This document shows positions 35,800 through 45,829 of a DNA stretch of 64,000 nucleotides, in pieces. Below the pieces are notes generated by a model that saw nothing but the letters and a program-made list of their open reading frames with translations, ran no database searches and was not told the DNA's origin. Made by a program: the position numbers and the translations under genes. Location: positions 1-64,000 of the forward strand of contig NZ_SLZU01000018.1 of assembly GCF_004342065.1 (NCBI RefSeq), written 5' to 3'. Within the stretch, counting starts at the first letter, position 1. The number at the start of each line of letters is the position of its first letter. The stretch comes from Primorskyibacter sedentarius. GTDB taxonomy: Bacteria > Pseudomonadota > Alphaproteobacteria > Rhodobacterales > Rhodobacteraceae.

Positions 35800-38700
35800 T
35801 CAGATGGTGAATTCCGAGAACTCTTCGTAAAGCAGGTCGGAGGCGTCGCCGAAGATGTCCTCGGCGTTCCGGGTGACCTCTTGTGCGGTTACGCCGCGCA
35901 GAACGATGTACTCGTTATTGGCCCAGATAACAGCGTTACCGTCCTGTGTGGTAAGCTCAATGCCGTTGTAGCCCCTGAACCCGGTCTCTACGTCCCCAAG
36001 CACGAGCTTGTCGACGCCGACTTCGAAGTCGGTGATGACATCACCCCAGTCCCGTCCGTCACGGGCAAAGACGAAGACATCCTCAACGCCGTTTCCGGCT
36101 CCACCGGTCAGCAGGTCGTTGCCCCATCCCCCCTGGATCTGGTCGCTGCCCTCCTGGCCGTTGATGGTGTCGTTGTCGCTTCCGCCGCGCAGCCAATCCT
36201 GCCCGGCCCCACCGCGGATCAGATCGTTGCCAAGCCCGCCATATGCCAGGTCCCGGTCTGCGCCGGTATTGATGACGTCGTTGCCTTCATGGCCGCAGGC
36301 GATATCGATGCCATAGCCGGTCTCGATCACATCATCGCCGCCAAAGCCTTGGATCAGGTCATGTCCCGGGCCGGAGTAGAACTCTTCGTCCAGGTCCATG
36401 CCGACCAGATGGTTGTTGGAGGTGTCGCCGACTGTTTTAGCCGCGACTTCAGCGCCGTTGTCGATGGTGAGGTGCACTACATCATTCGTGTAGTTGACAG
36501 TCAGGACAGCGCTACGATTGCTGGCGAGTCCGATAACGTCGAAGGAATCGATGTTGCCGGTGATTTCATCGGCCCGCATCAGAGTATACGTGCCGTTGGC
36601 CATGCCATTGGTTGCGGACAGATCGACGACCACATCCACTTCGCCAAGATCGATATGGGAATTGACGTGAGGCGCATCGCCATAGGCGCCAGAGCGGAAC
36701 TCGGAAATCGACCCAAGCCCGGTTTCGTCGCTCATGAAGACCACTTCGGACCCGGCATCGAAGCTGATGACGCCCAGCTGATTGCTGGCTCCGTCAAAGC
36801 CAACCTGGGCATCTGCGCCACGCACCACCAAGCGTTCTCCAGACCCCAGTGTGAAGTCGCCACCATCGGCGCTGAGAAGGGCCTGACCGTCATCCACGAA
36901 CAGATCGACATTGTCGGTGATGGTTCCGGTATTGGCAAAGCGTCCACCGTCCAGCGACACGTTCAGTGTCGCGACGCCGATATGACCCGTTCCCAGCCAG
37001 AACTGGCCAGCTGCAGTCAGATTTATCGTGCCACCATCGGCCGCAGCGTATGTGCGCCCGGAGACGTCGAGGCGACCATTTGAGATGTCGAGCTGCCCGC
37101 CATCGCCAAAGCCGAGCGTGCGGATCGTATTGGTGCCGCCATAAACCACCCAGTTGCCGCCAAGGTCCACGCTGTCGCCTACCACTGTGCCGGGCAGATC
37201 TTCGGTGCTCCAGTTGATGCGGTTGTCCCAGCGAACACCATCGCCGATTTCGTTGGGGATGAAGCGCAACGTCGTCGCGCTGGTGCGCGCATCTTGCAAA
37301 ACGCCGAAAGCGTCCTGGAAGTAGGCGTTCAGGGTGTCCGCCTCGATATCGTTTTCTCCCAACCAATCCACGAGATCTTCGAGGCCAGCTGTTGGATCGT
37401 TCAACACGATCTTGGCAAGGTTGGCGGCTGTTGTGTCGTCGAGCCTGGTAGTGTTCAGGCCGTCAATGTTGCGGTTTTCGGCGTCAGCGTCGCCTCTGTC
37501 TGCCTCGAGCCCGCCGAACCAACCATAAACGATGGTGTCGTCGTAATATGGCTGGTTTTCGTTGATTACTGCGCCGTTGCTGTATTCTTTGTAGTCGAGT
37601 TCTGAAGGCTGATCCGGGTCTGCGAGATGCGCTACGATATTGTCCACGAGCGACGTGTCCAAACCACCGTTTACGAGCCCTCGCGAATAGGCGCCAATTG
37701 CGTCTGCCACTTTGTAGCTGGCTGATGTGACCACATTCCCTGACAAAAGAGAGAAGTTTCCAATGGGCCCGAAGCCATAGAAATCTCCACCTCGCACAAC
37801 GAAACCAGCATTGTTATCGAGAAACAGATTGCCCTCGACAAACCCACCACTGCGCAACTGCCCGCCATAGGATGAAGCTTGAGCAGAAATGTTGTCGCGG
37901 AAAGTCAGGTCACTTACGCCAGAATTCATGTACACGTTGTGTGAAAACATGCTTGGAGTCTGTGGATCAGCTCTGCCTGAGGGATCGTAACCTTCTTCCC
38001 AACCAATTGTCGCAAAGATGGAATTTTCGATCAGCATACCGTCTATGTTGGCGCCATAGAGGCTGGTGAACTTGTCCGGTGATGCTTCCCATGTGCGCCC
38101 ATTCACCGGGTTTTCCCAAGCGAGGTCATGGAAATTAAGGTCGCGCGCTGTGATGCCGTTGGCATTCTGAATAATTACGTGGCCTTGTCCGCTTGCCGTA
38201 ATGGTATCAAGGATTACGTTTCCGCTGACATCATCCGGTCCAAGAATTTGTAAATCCTCGGTTATGTGAAGGTCGTGCAACACGATGTTAGAGAAAGTCT
38301 CTCCGGCGAGATACTGGCCTGAGGTTATAATTGGCTGCTCGCCGTTACCATAAGAGGTAATGACAACAGGGTGTAGCTCGTCTTCACCTTCTATCCCCCT
38401 GGGCATGAGATCTCTGCCTCCGAGCGTGTCGTAGCTAAACCCTCTCTCCAAGCGGAGCCAGTGCGAGCTTGGTCCGCCTTCGGCGCTCAATTCTTGCCAA
38501 AGTTCCATGCCCACATCCACAGCCAGTGCCATGCCGGGCGAGGAGCCATATTCAGGGTGGGCAGTCAGCCACTCGCCGTTCACAGCGGAGGTCGAGATGC
38601 CTTCACGCGCGGCGATATCCGCGATTGTCAGGGCGTCGGGCGATGCGGAGACATAGACCTCGCGATGATTGTCTCCGGTTTCGATGATGAGTTCCCCATC

Positions 38701-39024
38701 GGCATCGGTTTCCAACATGTAGTGGTCCGCACCAGTTCCCCAGCCTCCTTCCTGAGAGGGCTCAGTGACCCGCAGGTTCACTGTCTGGCGGGATGTGGAC
38801 CCGTCTGCGGCTACGACTTCGCCTGTGAAGGAGAGGGGCCCGGTATAGTCACTTCCGGTCAGTACCAGCGCCAGGGAGTTGTCCGGGTTGACGGTCAGCC
38901 GCCCTTCGTCCGGGGCATCAATGATCGTGACGTCGCGTGCGGTTTCGTAATTGCGGGGCAGAAGCGTCGTGACCCGTGCTCCGGAAACTTCGGCGTTTCC
39001 AAGGTTGAATAGTGACAGTGGCAT
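35800..39024 (-). CDS. Large RTX protein with parallel beta-helix domain
   Basis: A 1,074-residue protein. Residues 1-80 form a cadherin-like start (NAEVSGARVTTLLP, IDAPDEGRLTVNPDNSLAL). Residues about 200-480 have the short-strand rhythm of a right-handed parallel beta-helix (NIVLHDLHITEDLQILG, MLIENSIFATIGWEEG, LTFRDNISAQASSYGG, VEGNLFLDNNAGFVVRGG). A second beta-rich region runs to about 859. Residues about 875-1010 carry RTX calcium-binding nonapeptides (GGDDVIETG, GGLGNDLIRGGAGQDWLRGG, GGWGNDLLTGGAGNG) followed by DVFVFARDGRDWGDVITDF. RTX proteins leave the cell through type I secretion using a C-terminal signal; no Sec signal is present and no transporter is encoded here. It may bind or modify polysaccharide. 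GAGGG nine bases before the ATG at 39024 sets the start. The first 859 residues are also encoded by the gene at 40430-45829. Confidence 0.88.
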   Translation of the reverse strand: MPLSLFNLGNAEVSGARVTTLLPRNYETARDVTIIDAPDEGRLTVNPDNSLALVLTGSDYTGPLSFTGEVVAADGSTSRQTVNLRVTEPSQEGGWGTGADHYMLETDADGELIIETGDNHREVYVSASPDALTIADIAAREGISTSAVNGEWLTAHPEYGSSPGMALAVDVGMELWQELSAEGGPSSHWLRLERGFSYDTLGGRDLMPRGIEGEDELHPVVITSYGNGEQPIITSGQYLAGETFSNIVLHDLHITEDLQILGPDDVSGNVILDTITASGQGHVIIQNANGITARDLNFHDLAWENPVNGRTWEASPDKFTSLYGANIDGMLIENSIFATIGWEEGYDPSGRADPQTPSMFSHNVYMNSGVSDLTFRDNISAQASSYGGQLRSGGFVEGNLFLDNNAGFVVRGGDFYGFGPIGNFSLLSGNVVTSASYKVADAIGAYSRGLVNGGLDTSLVDNIVAHLADPDQPSELDYKEYSNGAVINENQPYYDDTIVYGWFGGLEADRGDADAENRNIDGLNTTRLDDTTAANLAKIVLNDPTAGLEDLVDWLGENDIEADTLNAYFQDAFGVLQDARTSATTLRFIPNEIGDGVRWDNRINWSTEDLPGTVVGDSVDLGGNWVVYGGTNTIRTLGFGDGGQLDISNGRLDVSGRTYAAADGGTINLTAAGQFWLGTGHIGVATLNVSLDGGRFANTGTITDNVDLFVDDGQALLSADGGDFTLGSGERLVVRGADAQVGFDGASNQLGVISFDAGSEVVFMSDETGLGSISEFRSGAYGDAPHVNSHIDLGEVDVVVDLSATNGMANGTYTLMRADEITGNIDSFDVIGLASNRSAVLTVNYTNDVVHLTIDNGAEVAAKTVGDTSNNHLVGMDLDEEFYSGPGHDLIQGFGGDDVIETGYGIDIACGHEGNDVINTGADRDLAYGGLGNDLIRGGAGQDWLRGGSDNDTINGQEGSDQIQGGWGNDLLTGGAGNGVEDVFVFARDGRDWGDVITDFEVGVDKLVLGDVETGFRGYNGIELTTQDGNAVIWANNEYIVLRGVTAQEVTRNAEDIFGDASDLLYEEFSEFTI

Positions 39025-39364
39025 GTTGCAAGTCCCTCGATTTTCGTCATGCGGCATCGGCTTGCGCGCAAATTCATCCGGGGGCTTGCAGGGCAAACCC
39101 CATTTGACGCACGACAACTTTTTGCTCGTGCGTTATTCAGAGATTTCCGCGGAGAACTGCTCTTTTAGTTATGACACTCGTAACCATGCGGACGGGACAT
39201 TCCTGAGCGAATGCCCGATTTGCAGTTCTTGTATGGAAAAATTTGTTACCGGCAAGTTAACGATTTGTGTCGCGCGGCCCAGACCTTTGCGCCCGGCAAA
39301 AATTAGCCGACCGTTTCATTCGATGACGCAGAAACTTGCTTGTTTGAGGTGAGCCTCTGAAGAA
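36447..39364. repeat. 2.9-kb direct duplication, copy A
   Basis: Bases 36447-39364 recur at +6,805 (43252-46169). I see only two substitutions by eye: one makes a Gly/Val change in the protein (near 38821) and one is upstream of the gene (near 39306). The copy covers about 340 bases upstream of the start codon and codons 1-859. The similarity ends sharply at both borders. Confidence 0.95.
39107..39133 (-). promoter_or_regulatory. Stem-loop in the leader of the RTX gene
   Basis: ACGCACGA and TCGTGCGT form a perfect 8-bp stem around an 11-base loop, 83-110 bases upstream of the start codon. No T-tract follows, so it is more likely an operator or leader structure than a terminator. The identical element precedes the second giant gene at 45912-45938. 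Confidence 0.45.
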
Positions 39365-39544
39365 ATGTAAGCGGTGGCCGCGCCCCACGTTGCGGCTGAT
39401 GGCTTCGGTTGCGAGGTGATACCCATCTCATGATGGGGAGTGCGGTTCGCAATGTGCGCGACAAATTCGTTTCTCAAATTGTTGGGCGTCGAGATCTACC
39501 CCTCTGGTCATCGGCGATGGGCTGATGCGGCCAATCTCTCGCCG

Positions 39545-40290
39545 CGCCGCGACTGAACGAGGGCGGACTGCCGACCGAAGGCGCCATCGACCAAGTGCTG
39601 GTCTCGAAGTTCGCGGACCACCTGCCGTTCTATTGGCAGAGTCAGATCCTGGCCGACTGGGCGGGAGCCGCGGCTTTCCACCTCGGCACCGTGGTCGACC
39701 GGTTGACCGAGCATCTTAAGTCTTCCGGCAAACTCTTCGTGCCCTCTCGGTCGATTGCTACGCAATCGCCTGCCGGGTAATAGACGAAACCATCGCCCCG
39801 GTGCCGGATCCAGGCCGCAGGTGGACCAAGACCGGTTACCTCTGGGCGCTGGCCCGCGATGATCGCGGATAGGGATGCGATGATCCGCCCGGTGTCGTCT
39901 TCACCTACCAACCCAGCCGCGTCGGCGCCTAGGCCGAACAGATCCTGCAAGGCTTCGACGGCACCCTGCGGCTCGAGGGCTATTAGGCTACAACCGACTG
40001 ACGCGTCCCTCCCCCAAGAGCGGCGTGCCGTTCACGGTTGCGCACTGCTGGGCACGCGCAAGGCGCAAGCTGAAGGAGGTCTTCGACCGCTACGGATCCG
40101 AAATCGCCGCCGAGGGCCTGCGCCGGATCGCCGATCTCTACCGCATCGATGCCGAGATCCGAGACATGGGGCCCGGCCAGCGCCTGTCCGCCCGTCAGGC
40201 TCGCAGCGTGCCCCTTGTGGCCGAGTTCGGGGATTGGCTGCAGGCACAGCGTCTGCGGGTCTCCTCGACAATCCGCAGCTTCTCGGATGA
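39545..40290 (+). pseudogene. Degenerate IS66-family transposase (TnpC)
   Basis: The plus strand reads EGGLPTEGAIDQVLVSKFAD and HLPFYWQSQ, then after a deletion ADWAGAAAFHLGTVVDRLTE. It continues with DPGRRWTKTGYLWALARDDR, and then HCWARARRKLKEVFDRYGS and GPGQRLSARQARSVPLVAEF in other frames with several stops. All are consecutive parts of IS66 TnpC. Frameshifts, stops and deletions make it inactive. It lies between the two duplicated giant genes. Confidence 0.88.
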
Positions 40291-40429
40291 CGACCAGCGG
40301 CGCCTGCGGCCGCCATCGGTGATGATCTCATAGTCAGACATAAGCACGTGCTTGGGGCTAAACCTAAGCCTCCATGGTTATGCCTGAGTGTCTGGTCGAA
40401 AGGGGGGCCAGTTCACAAAGCGAAGCGCG

Positions 40430-43400
40430 TCAAAAGATCAAACCATCCTCCAAAGCAAACCACCCAATGACCTCATTTGTGTGGTTGAGCTCTACATTGC
40501 GAGATTGCTCTTCTGCAACAAAGGCAGAGAAACCTGTGTCGGATAAGTCGGCCAAACGCAGGACCGAGGTGTCTCCTCCATCTCTGGTCTGGATGTCACC
40601 AAGCAGAACCAACGTGTCTGCGTATGTCTCAACAAAGTTGAAAGCATCGGCCTTATGAGTGACGGCATCAGCGGACTTGCCTGCCTCCATCCCGGCTCCT
40701 GCACCCGTTTCGATCGCGATCCATGAAATGTTTTCAGCGATATGCGACGAGCCGCTTTCTTGCTCGCGTATGCGCGTTTCGAAACCGTTTGCGTCGATGT
40801 TGCGCACTCGGCTGTCAACAGCCTCCGGATCATTGACTGAAGTCACTTCGTGCAAAATGACAGCGTCAGTCAAGGCTTCGCCGAAGGCAACCGTAGTATA
40901 TGAGGAGGTTCCGGCCGTGGCGGTTCCGGCGACAATCGCCGCGCCATTGGCAAGCGTGTGCGACCCTTCGGAAATCGCCAACCAGTTGACGGTCTCAGCG
41001 CCGTGAATGCCGTCGAGATAATCCCATTCGTCGATTTGGAACTCAAAGCCGGTGTCGGTCACGTTGCGAACGCGCGTTGTCGTTGCTTCACCGTCATTGT
41101 TGGTCAGTGGCCCAAGGACCACAACGGCGTTCGCGATGGCGGTCTCAAAACTGATGCTGTGCCACTGGTCGGGTCCGGCCTGCGCAGTGGTCACTGTCCC
41201 GGCTTCGCCAATCGGGGGCATTGCGCTGCCTTGGCCGTTGATCGTTAGGTCGATAGTGGCGGTGCTGCTGCCGCCCTGTCCGTCGGCTACACGATAGTCG
41301 AAGCTCTCGATAGTGCTCTCACCGCTGTTCAGACTGTCAAACGCGCCGTTTTGCACAAAGGTCAATTGCCCGCCAGATGTCAGCTGGACGCTGGCGCTGG
41401 AGGCCAGGGTGACGATGCTGCCGATCGTCACGGTCTGGCCATCTATTTCGGTTATAGCCAGTGGATCGCTGTCAATATCGTTGTCGTTTGTGAGCGGCGA
41501 AAGGGTAAGAGCCGTGCCCTCATTCACACTTGCAGTATCGCCGATCGCTACGGGAGCATCGTTCTCCGGCGTGACTGTCAGCGTAAGCGTGCCGGTGTCT
41601 GTCCCGCCTTGGCCATCACTTATCGTATAGATAAGTGTCTCAGTGCCGTTGAAGTTCGCGTCCGGATTGTAGCGGACCTGACCGTTCCCGATGCTGGCTG
41701 AGCCATTGATGGCACCGGTCACACCGTCCAACGCAAGGACATCGCCGTTTACATCCATGTCGTTCGACAGAACATCGATCAGAATGCTGCCATCTTCCGC
41801 AACGCTGACTGAGTCGTCTGCGGCTTCTGGCGGTGTATTGACCACCTCGCCAGCCGCAAAAAGCTGCCCCCCAGTAAGCGCGAGATAGCCGACGGTTTCG
41901 TTAACGTGGCCAAGTTCTGTATTGGCGGATTGTTCTTCTTCGGCGAACAGCGAAACCCCGGTTTCATCAAGCGCTGTCAGGCGCGTCACCGCCGTATCAA
42001 CGCCATTCGTTGATTGCATATCTGCCAGCAATACCGGTCCCTCGGCAAAAGGGGTCGCAAAAGTGAAACTATCGACACGTTCGTCGAGTTGATCGGGCGT
42101 GCGAACCGCTTCGATCCCGGTCCCTGTCCCCGTTTCAATGGCGATCCAACCGACAGTCTCTGCAACATGGCGGCCGTCCGCTTCTTCTTCTTCGATCTGC
42201 ACCTCGAAGCCGTCGGCTGTCACATTGCGCAGACGCGTCGCGATGGCGCTGGTTTCATTGACTGTCGTCGCCTCTGCAAAGACCACCGGGTTCACAAGAG
42301 CAGCACCGAAAGATTGCGCGTTGAACCCCGTACCCACGCTGGCCGTGCCTGCGACAACGGTTTGCCCGCTGTCCAGAAGATGCGTACCCTCAGAGACGGC
42401 AAGCCAGCTCAGGGTCTCGGCACCGTGAACGCCGTCAAGATAGTCCCATTCGTCAATCTGGAATTCGAAGCCGGTGTCAGTAACGTTTCGCACCCGCGTG
42501 GTCGCCATCTCGCTGTCATTGGTAGACAGCGGACCGAGTACAACAACAGCGTTCGAAATTGCCTCCGCGAATGTGACACTATGCCATTGGTCAGGCCTGG
42601 TTTGCGCGATGGTCACAGAGCCACTTTCGCCGATCGGTGAGGATGCGGCACCTGATGGTTCGATAGTGAATGTCACCGTCCCAGTGTCCGAACCGCCATT
42701 GCCGTCGTCGACAGTGTAGGTCACGCTGTCGGTGCCGTCGAAGCCTGCATCGGGCGTGTAACGCAACTGACCGCCTTCGATCACCGCAGTGCCGTTTGCA
42801 GGCGTGCCCACCGAGGTCAGCGTAAGCGTGCCACCTTCCGGATCAGTGTCATTGGCAAGGACGTCGACAAGGACGTCGTCGCCCTCAACCAGGGTCGCGC
42901 TGTCATCCGTGGTCACAGGTAGATCGTTCACTGCATCCACGGTGATGGTCAAAGTGCCGGTATCGATGCCGCCGTTTCCGTCACTGACAGTGTAGGTAAG
43001 CACCTCTGTCCCGTTAAAGTTGGCGTCAGGAATGTAGCGCAGTTGACCGGCTTCGACCGAGGCGGTGCCGTTCGCCGCGCCAGCCACACCATCAAGCGTG
43101 AGCACGTCCCCGACGACCTGAACATCGTTAGCGAGCACGTCGATCAGAACGGTGCCACCCTCTGTTACGCTCGCGGTATCTGACGCCGCCAAGATGCGAG
43201 GCCCTTCATTCCCCGGATTGTCGGCCGTTCCAACTGTATCTTGGGAGATATCTTCAGCGCCGTTGTCGATGGTGAGGTGCACTACATCATTCGTGTAGTT
43301 GACAGTCAGGACAGCGCTACGATTGCTGGCGAGTCCGATAACGTCGAAGGAATCGATGTTGCCGGTGATTTCATCGGCCCGCATCAGAGTATACGTGCCG

Positions 43401-45829
43401 TTGGCCATGCCATTGGTTGCGGACAGATCGACGACCACATCCACTTCGCCAAGATCGATATGGGAATTGACGTGAGGCGCATCGCCATAGGCGCCAGAGC
43501 GGAACTCGGAAATCGACCCAAGCCCGGTTTCGTCGCTCATGAAGACCACTTCGGACCCGGCATCGAAGCTGATGACGCCCAGCTGATTGCTGGCTCCGTC
43601 AAAGCCAACCTGGGCATCTGCGCCACGCACCACCAAGCGTTCTCCAGACCCCAGTGTGAAGTCGCCACCATCGGCGCTGAGAAGGGCCTGACCGTCATCC
43701 ACGAACAGATCGACATTGTCGGTGATGGTTCCGGTATTGGCAAAGCGTCCACCGTCCAGCGACACGTTCAGTGTCGCGACGCCGATATGACCCGTTCCCA
43801 GCCAGAACTGGCCAGCTGCAGTCAGATTTATCGTGCCACCATCGGCCGCAGCGTATGTGCGCCCGGAGACGTCGAGGCGACCATTTGAGATGTCGAGCTG
43901 CCCGCCATCGCCAAAGCCGAGCGTGCGGATCGTATTGGTGCCGCCATAAACCACCCAGTTGCCGCCAAGGTCCACGCTGTCGCCTACCACTGTGCCGGGC
44001 AGATCTTCGGTGCTCCAGTTGATGCGGTTGTCCCAGCGAACACCATCGCCGATTTCGTTGGGGATGAAGCGCAACGTCGTCGCGCTGGTGCGCGCATCTT
44101 GCAAAACGCCGAAAGCGTCCTGGAAGTAGGCGTTCAGGGTGTCCGCCTCGATATCGTTTTCTCCCAACCAATCCACGAGATCTTCGAGGCCAGCTGTTGG
44201 ATCGTTCAACACGATCTTGGCAAGGTTGGCGGCTGTTGTGTCGTCGAGCCTGGTAGTGTTCAGGCCGTCAATGTTGCGGTTTTCGGCGTCAGCGTCGCCT
44301 CTGTCTGCCTCGAGCCCGCCGAACCAACCATAAACGATGGTGTCGTCGTAATATGGCTGGTTTTCGTTGATTACTGCGCCGTTGCTGTATTCTTTGTAGT
44401 CGAGTTCTGAAGGCTGATCCGGGTCTGCGAGATGCGCTACGATATTGTCCACGAGCGACGTGTCCAAACCACCGTTTACGAGCCCTCGCGAATAGGCGCC
44501 AATTGCGTCTGCCACTTTGTAGCTGGCTGATGTGACCACATTCCCTGACAAAAGAGAGAAGTTTCCAATGGGCCCGAAGCCATAGAAATCTCCACCTCGC
44601 ACAACGAAACCAGCATTGTTATCGAGAAACAGATTGCCCTCGACAAACCCACCACTGCGCAACTGCCCGCCATAGGATGAAGCTTGAGCAGAAATGTTGT
44701 CGCGGAAAGTCAGGTCACTTACGCCAGAATTCATGTACACGTTGTGTGAAAACATGCTTGGAGTCTGTGGATCAGCTCTGCCTGAGGGATCGTAACCTTC
44801 TTCCCAACCAATTGTCGCAAAGATGGAATTTTCGATCAGCATACCGTCTATGTTGGCGCCATAGAGGCTGGTGAACTTGTCCGGTGATGCTTCCCATGTG
44901 CGCCCATTCACCGGGTTTTCCCAAGCGAGGTCATGGAAATTAAGGTCGCGCGCTGTGATGCCGTTGGCATTCTGAATAATTACGTGGCCTTGTCCGCTTG
45001 CCGTAATGGTATCAAGGATTACGTTTCCGCTGACATCATCCGGTCCAAGAATTTGTAAATCCTCGGTTATGTGAAGGTCGTGCAACACGATGTTAGAGAA
45101 AGTCTCTCCGGCGAGATACTGGCCTGAGGTTATAATTGGCTGCTCGCCGTTACCATAAGAGGTAATGACAACAGGGTGTAGCTCGTCTTCACCTTCTATC
45201 CCCCTGGGCATGAGATCTCTGCCTCCGAGCGTGTCGTAGCTAAACCCTCTCTCCAAGCGGAGCCAGTGCGAGCTTGGTCCGCCTTCGGCGCTCAATTCTT
45301 GCCAAAGTTCCATGCCCACATCCACAGCCAGTGCCATGCCGGGCGAGGAGCCATATTCAGGGTGGGCAGTCAGCCACTCGCCGTTCACAGCGGAGGTCGA
45401 GATGCCTTCACGCGCGGCGATATCCGCGATTGTCAGGGCGTCGGGCGATGCGGAGACATAGACCTCGCGATGATTGTCTCCGGTTTCGATGATGAGTTCC
45501 CCATCGGCATCGGTTTCCAACATGTAGTGGTCCGCACCAGTTCCCCAGCCTCCTTCCTGAGAGGGCTCAGTGACCCGCAGGTTCACTGTCTGGCGGGATG
45601 TGGACCCGTCTGCGGCTACGACTTCGACTGTGAAGGAGAGGGGCCCGGTATAGTCACTTCCGGTCAGTACCAGCGCCAGGGAGTTGTCCGGGTTGACGGT
45701 CAGCCGCCCTTCGTCCGGGGCATCAATGATCGTGACGTCGCGTGCGGTTTCGTAATTGCGGGGCAGAAGCGTCGTGACCCGTGCTCCGGAAACTTCGGCG
45801 TTTCCAAGGTTGAATAGTGACAGTGGCAT
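40430..45829 (-). CDS. Giant modular protein: beta-helix half shared with the RTX protein, cadherin-like and lectin-like C-terminal half
   Basis: A protein of 1,799 residues. Residues 1-859 match the RTX protein at 35800-39024 almost completely. Instead of RTX repeats it then has two cadherin/VCBS-like domains (about 870-1065, each with VLIDVLANDV or VLVDVLANDT, and YTVSDGNGG), a module of about 270 residues (PIGESGSVTIAQ, PDQWHSVTFAEAI, TRVRNVTDTGFEFQIDEWDY), two more cadherin-like domains and a second copy of that module ending at residue 1799. The module has the strand pattern of H-type-lectin-like beta sandwiches, but I am not certain. There is no Sec signal and no RTX. The last residues, LEDGLIF, are acidic then hydrophobic, as in some type I secretion signals. 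Start at 45829 for the same GAGGG reason as its paralogue. Likely an adhesin or EPS-binding matrix protein. Confidence 0.85.
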   Translation of the reverse strand: MPLSLFNLGNAEVSGARVTTLLPRNYETARDVTIIDAPDEGRLTVNPDNSLALVLTGSDYTGPLSFTVEVVAADGSTSRQTVNLRVTEPSQEGGWGTGADHYMLETDADGELIIETGDNHREVYVSASPDALTIADIAAREGISTSAVNGEWLTAHPEYGSSPGMALAVDVGMELWQELSAEGGPSSHWLRLERGFSYDTLGGRDLMPRGIEGEDELHPVVITSYGNGEQPIITSGQYLAGETFSNIVLHDLHITEDLQILGPDDVSGNVILDTITASGQGHVIIQNANGITARDLNFHDLAWENPVNGRTWEASPDKFTSLYGANIDGMLIENSIFATIGWEEGYDPSGRADPQTPSMFSHNVYMNSGVSDLTFRDNISAQASSYGGQLRSGGFVEGNLFLDNNAGFVVRGGDFYGFGPIGNFSLLSGNVVTSASYKVADAIGAYSRGLVNGGLDTSLVDNIVAHLADPDQPSELDYKEYSNGAVINENQPYYDDTIVYGWFGGLEADRGDADAENRNIDGLNTTRLDDTTAANLAKIVLNDPTAGLEDLVDWLGENDIEADTLNAYFQDAFGVLQDARTSATTLRFIPNEIGDGVRWDNRINWSTEDLPGTVVGDSVDLGGNWVVYGGTNTIRTLGFGDGGQLDISNGRLDVSGRTYAAADGGTINLTAAGQFWLGTGHIGVATLNVSLDGGRFANTGTITDNVDLFVDDGQALLSADGGDFTLGSGERLVVRGADAQVGFDGASNQLGVISFDAGSEVVFMSDETGLGSISEFRSGAYGDAPHVNSHIDLGEVDVVVDLSATNGMANGTYTLMRADEITGNIDSFDVIGLASNRSAVLTVNYTNDVVHLTIDNGAEDISQDTVGTADNPGNEGPRILAASDTASVTEGGTVLIDVLANDVQVVGDVLTLDGVAGAANGTASVEAGQLRYIPDANFNGTEVLTYTVSDGNGGIDTGTLTITVDAVNDLPVTTDDSATLVEGDDVLVDVLANDTDPEGGTLTLTSVGTPANGTAVIEGGQLRYTPDAGFDGTDSVTYTVDDGNGGSDTGTVTFTIEPSGAASSPIGESGSVTIAQTRPDQWHSVTFAEAISNAVVVLGPLSTNDSEMATTRVRNVTDTGFEFQIDEWDYLDGVHGAETLSWLAVSEGTHLLDSGQTVVAGTASVGTGFNAQSFGAALVNPVVFAEATTVNETSAIATRLRNVTADGFEVQIEEEEADGRHVAETVGWIAIETGTGTGIEAVRTPDQLDERVDSFTFATPFAEGPVLLADMQSTNGVDTAVTRLTALDETGVSLFAEEEQSANTELGHVNETVGYLALTGGQLFAAGEVVNTPPEAADDSVSVAEDGSILIDVLSNDMDVNGDVLALDGVTGAINGSASIGNGQVRYNPDANFNGTETLIYTISDGQGGTDTGTLTLTVTPENDAPVAIGDTASVNEGTALTLSPLTNDNDIDSDPLAITEIDGQTVTIGSIVTLASSASVQLTSGGQLTFVQNGAFDSLNSGESTIESFDYRVADGQGGSSTATIDLTINGQGSAMPPIGEAGTVTTAQAGPDQWHSISFETAIANAVVVLGPLTNNDGEATTTRVRNVTDTGFEFQIDEWDYLDGIHGAETVNWLAISEGSHTLANGAAIVAGTATAGTSSYTTVAFGEALTDAVILHEVTSVNDPEAVDSRVRNIDANGFETRIREQESGSSHIAENISWIAIETGAGAGMEAGKSADAVTHKADAFNFVETYADTLVLLGDIQTRDGGDTSVLRLADLSDTGFSAFVAEEQSRNVELNHTNEVIGWFALEDGLIF

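Noticed and set aside
35800-39024. Alginate C5-epimerase call for the RTX beta-helix protein
   Set aside because: Beta-helix plus RTX is shared with many lyases and adhesins and I could not see the epimerase catalytic motif, so the entry stays general.
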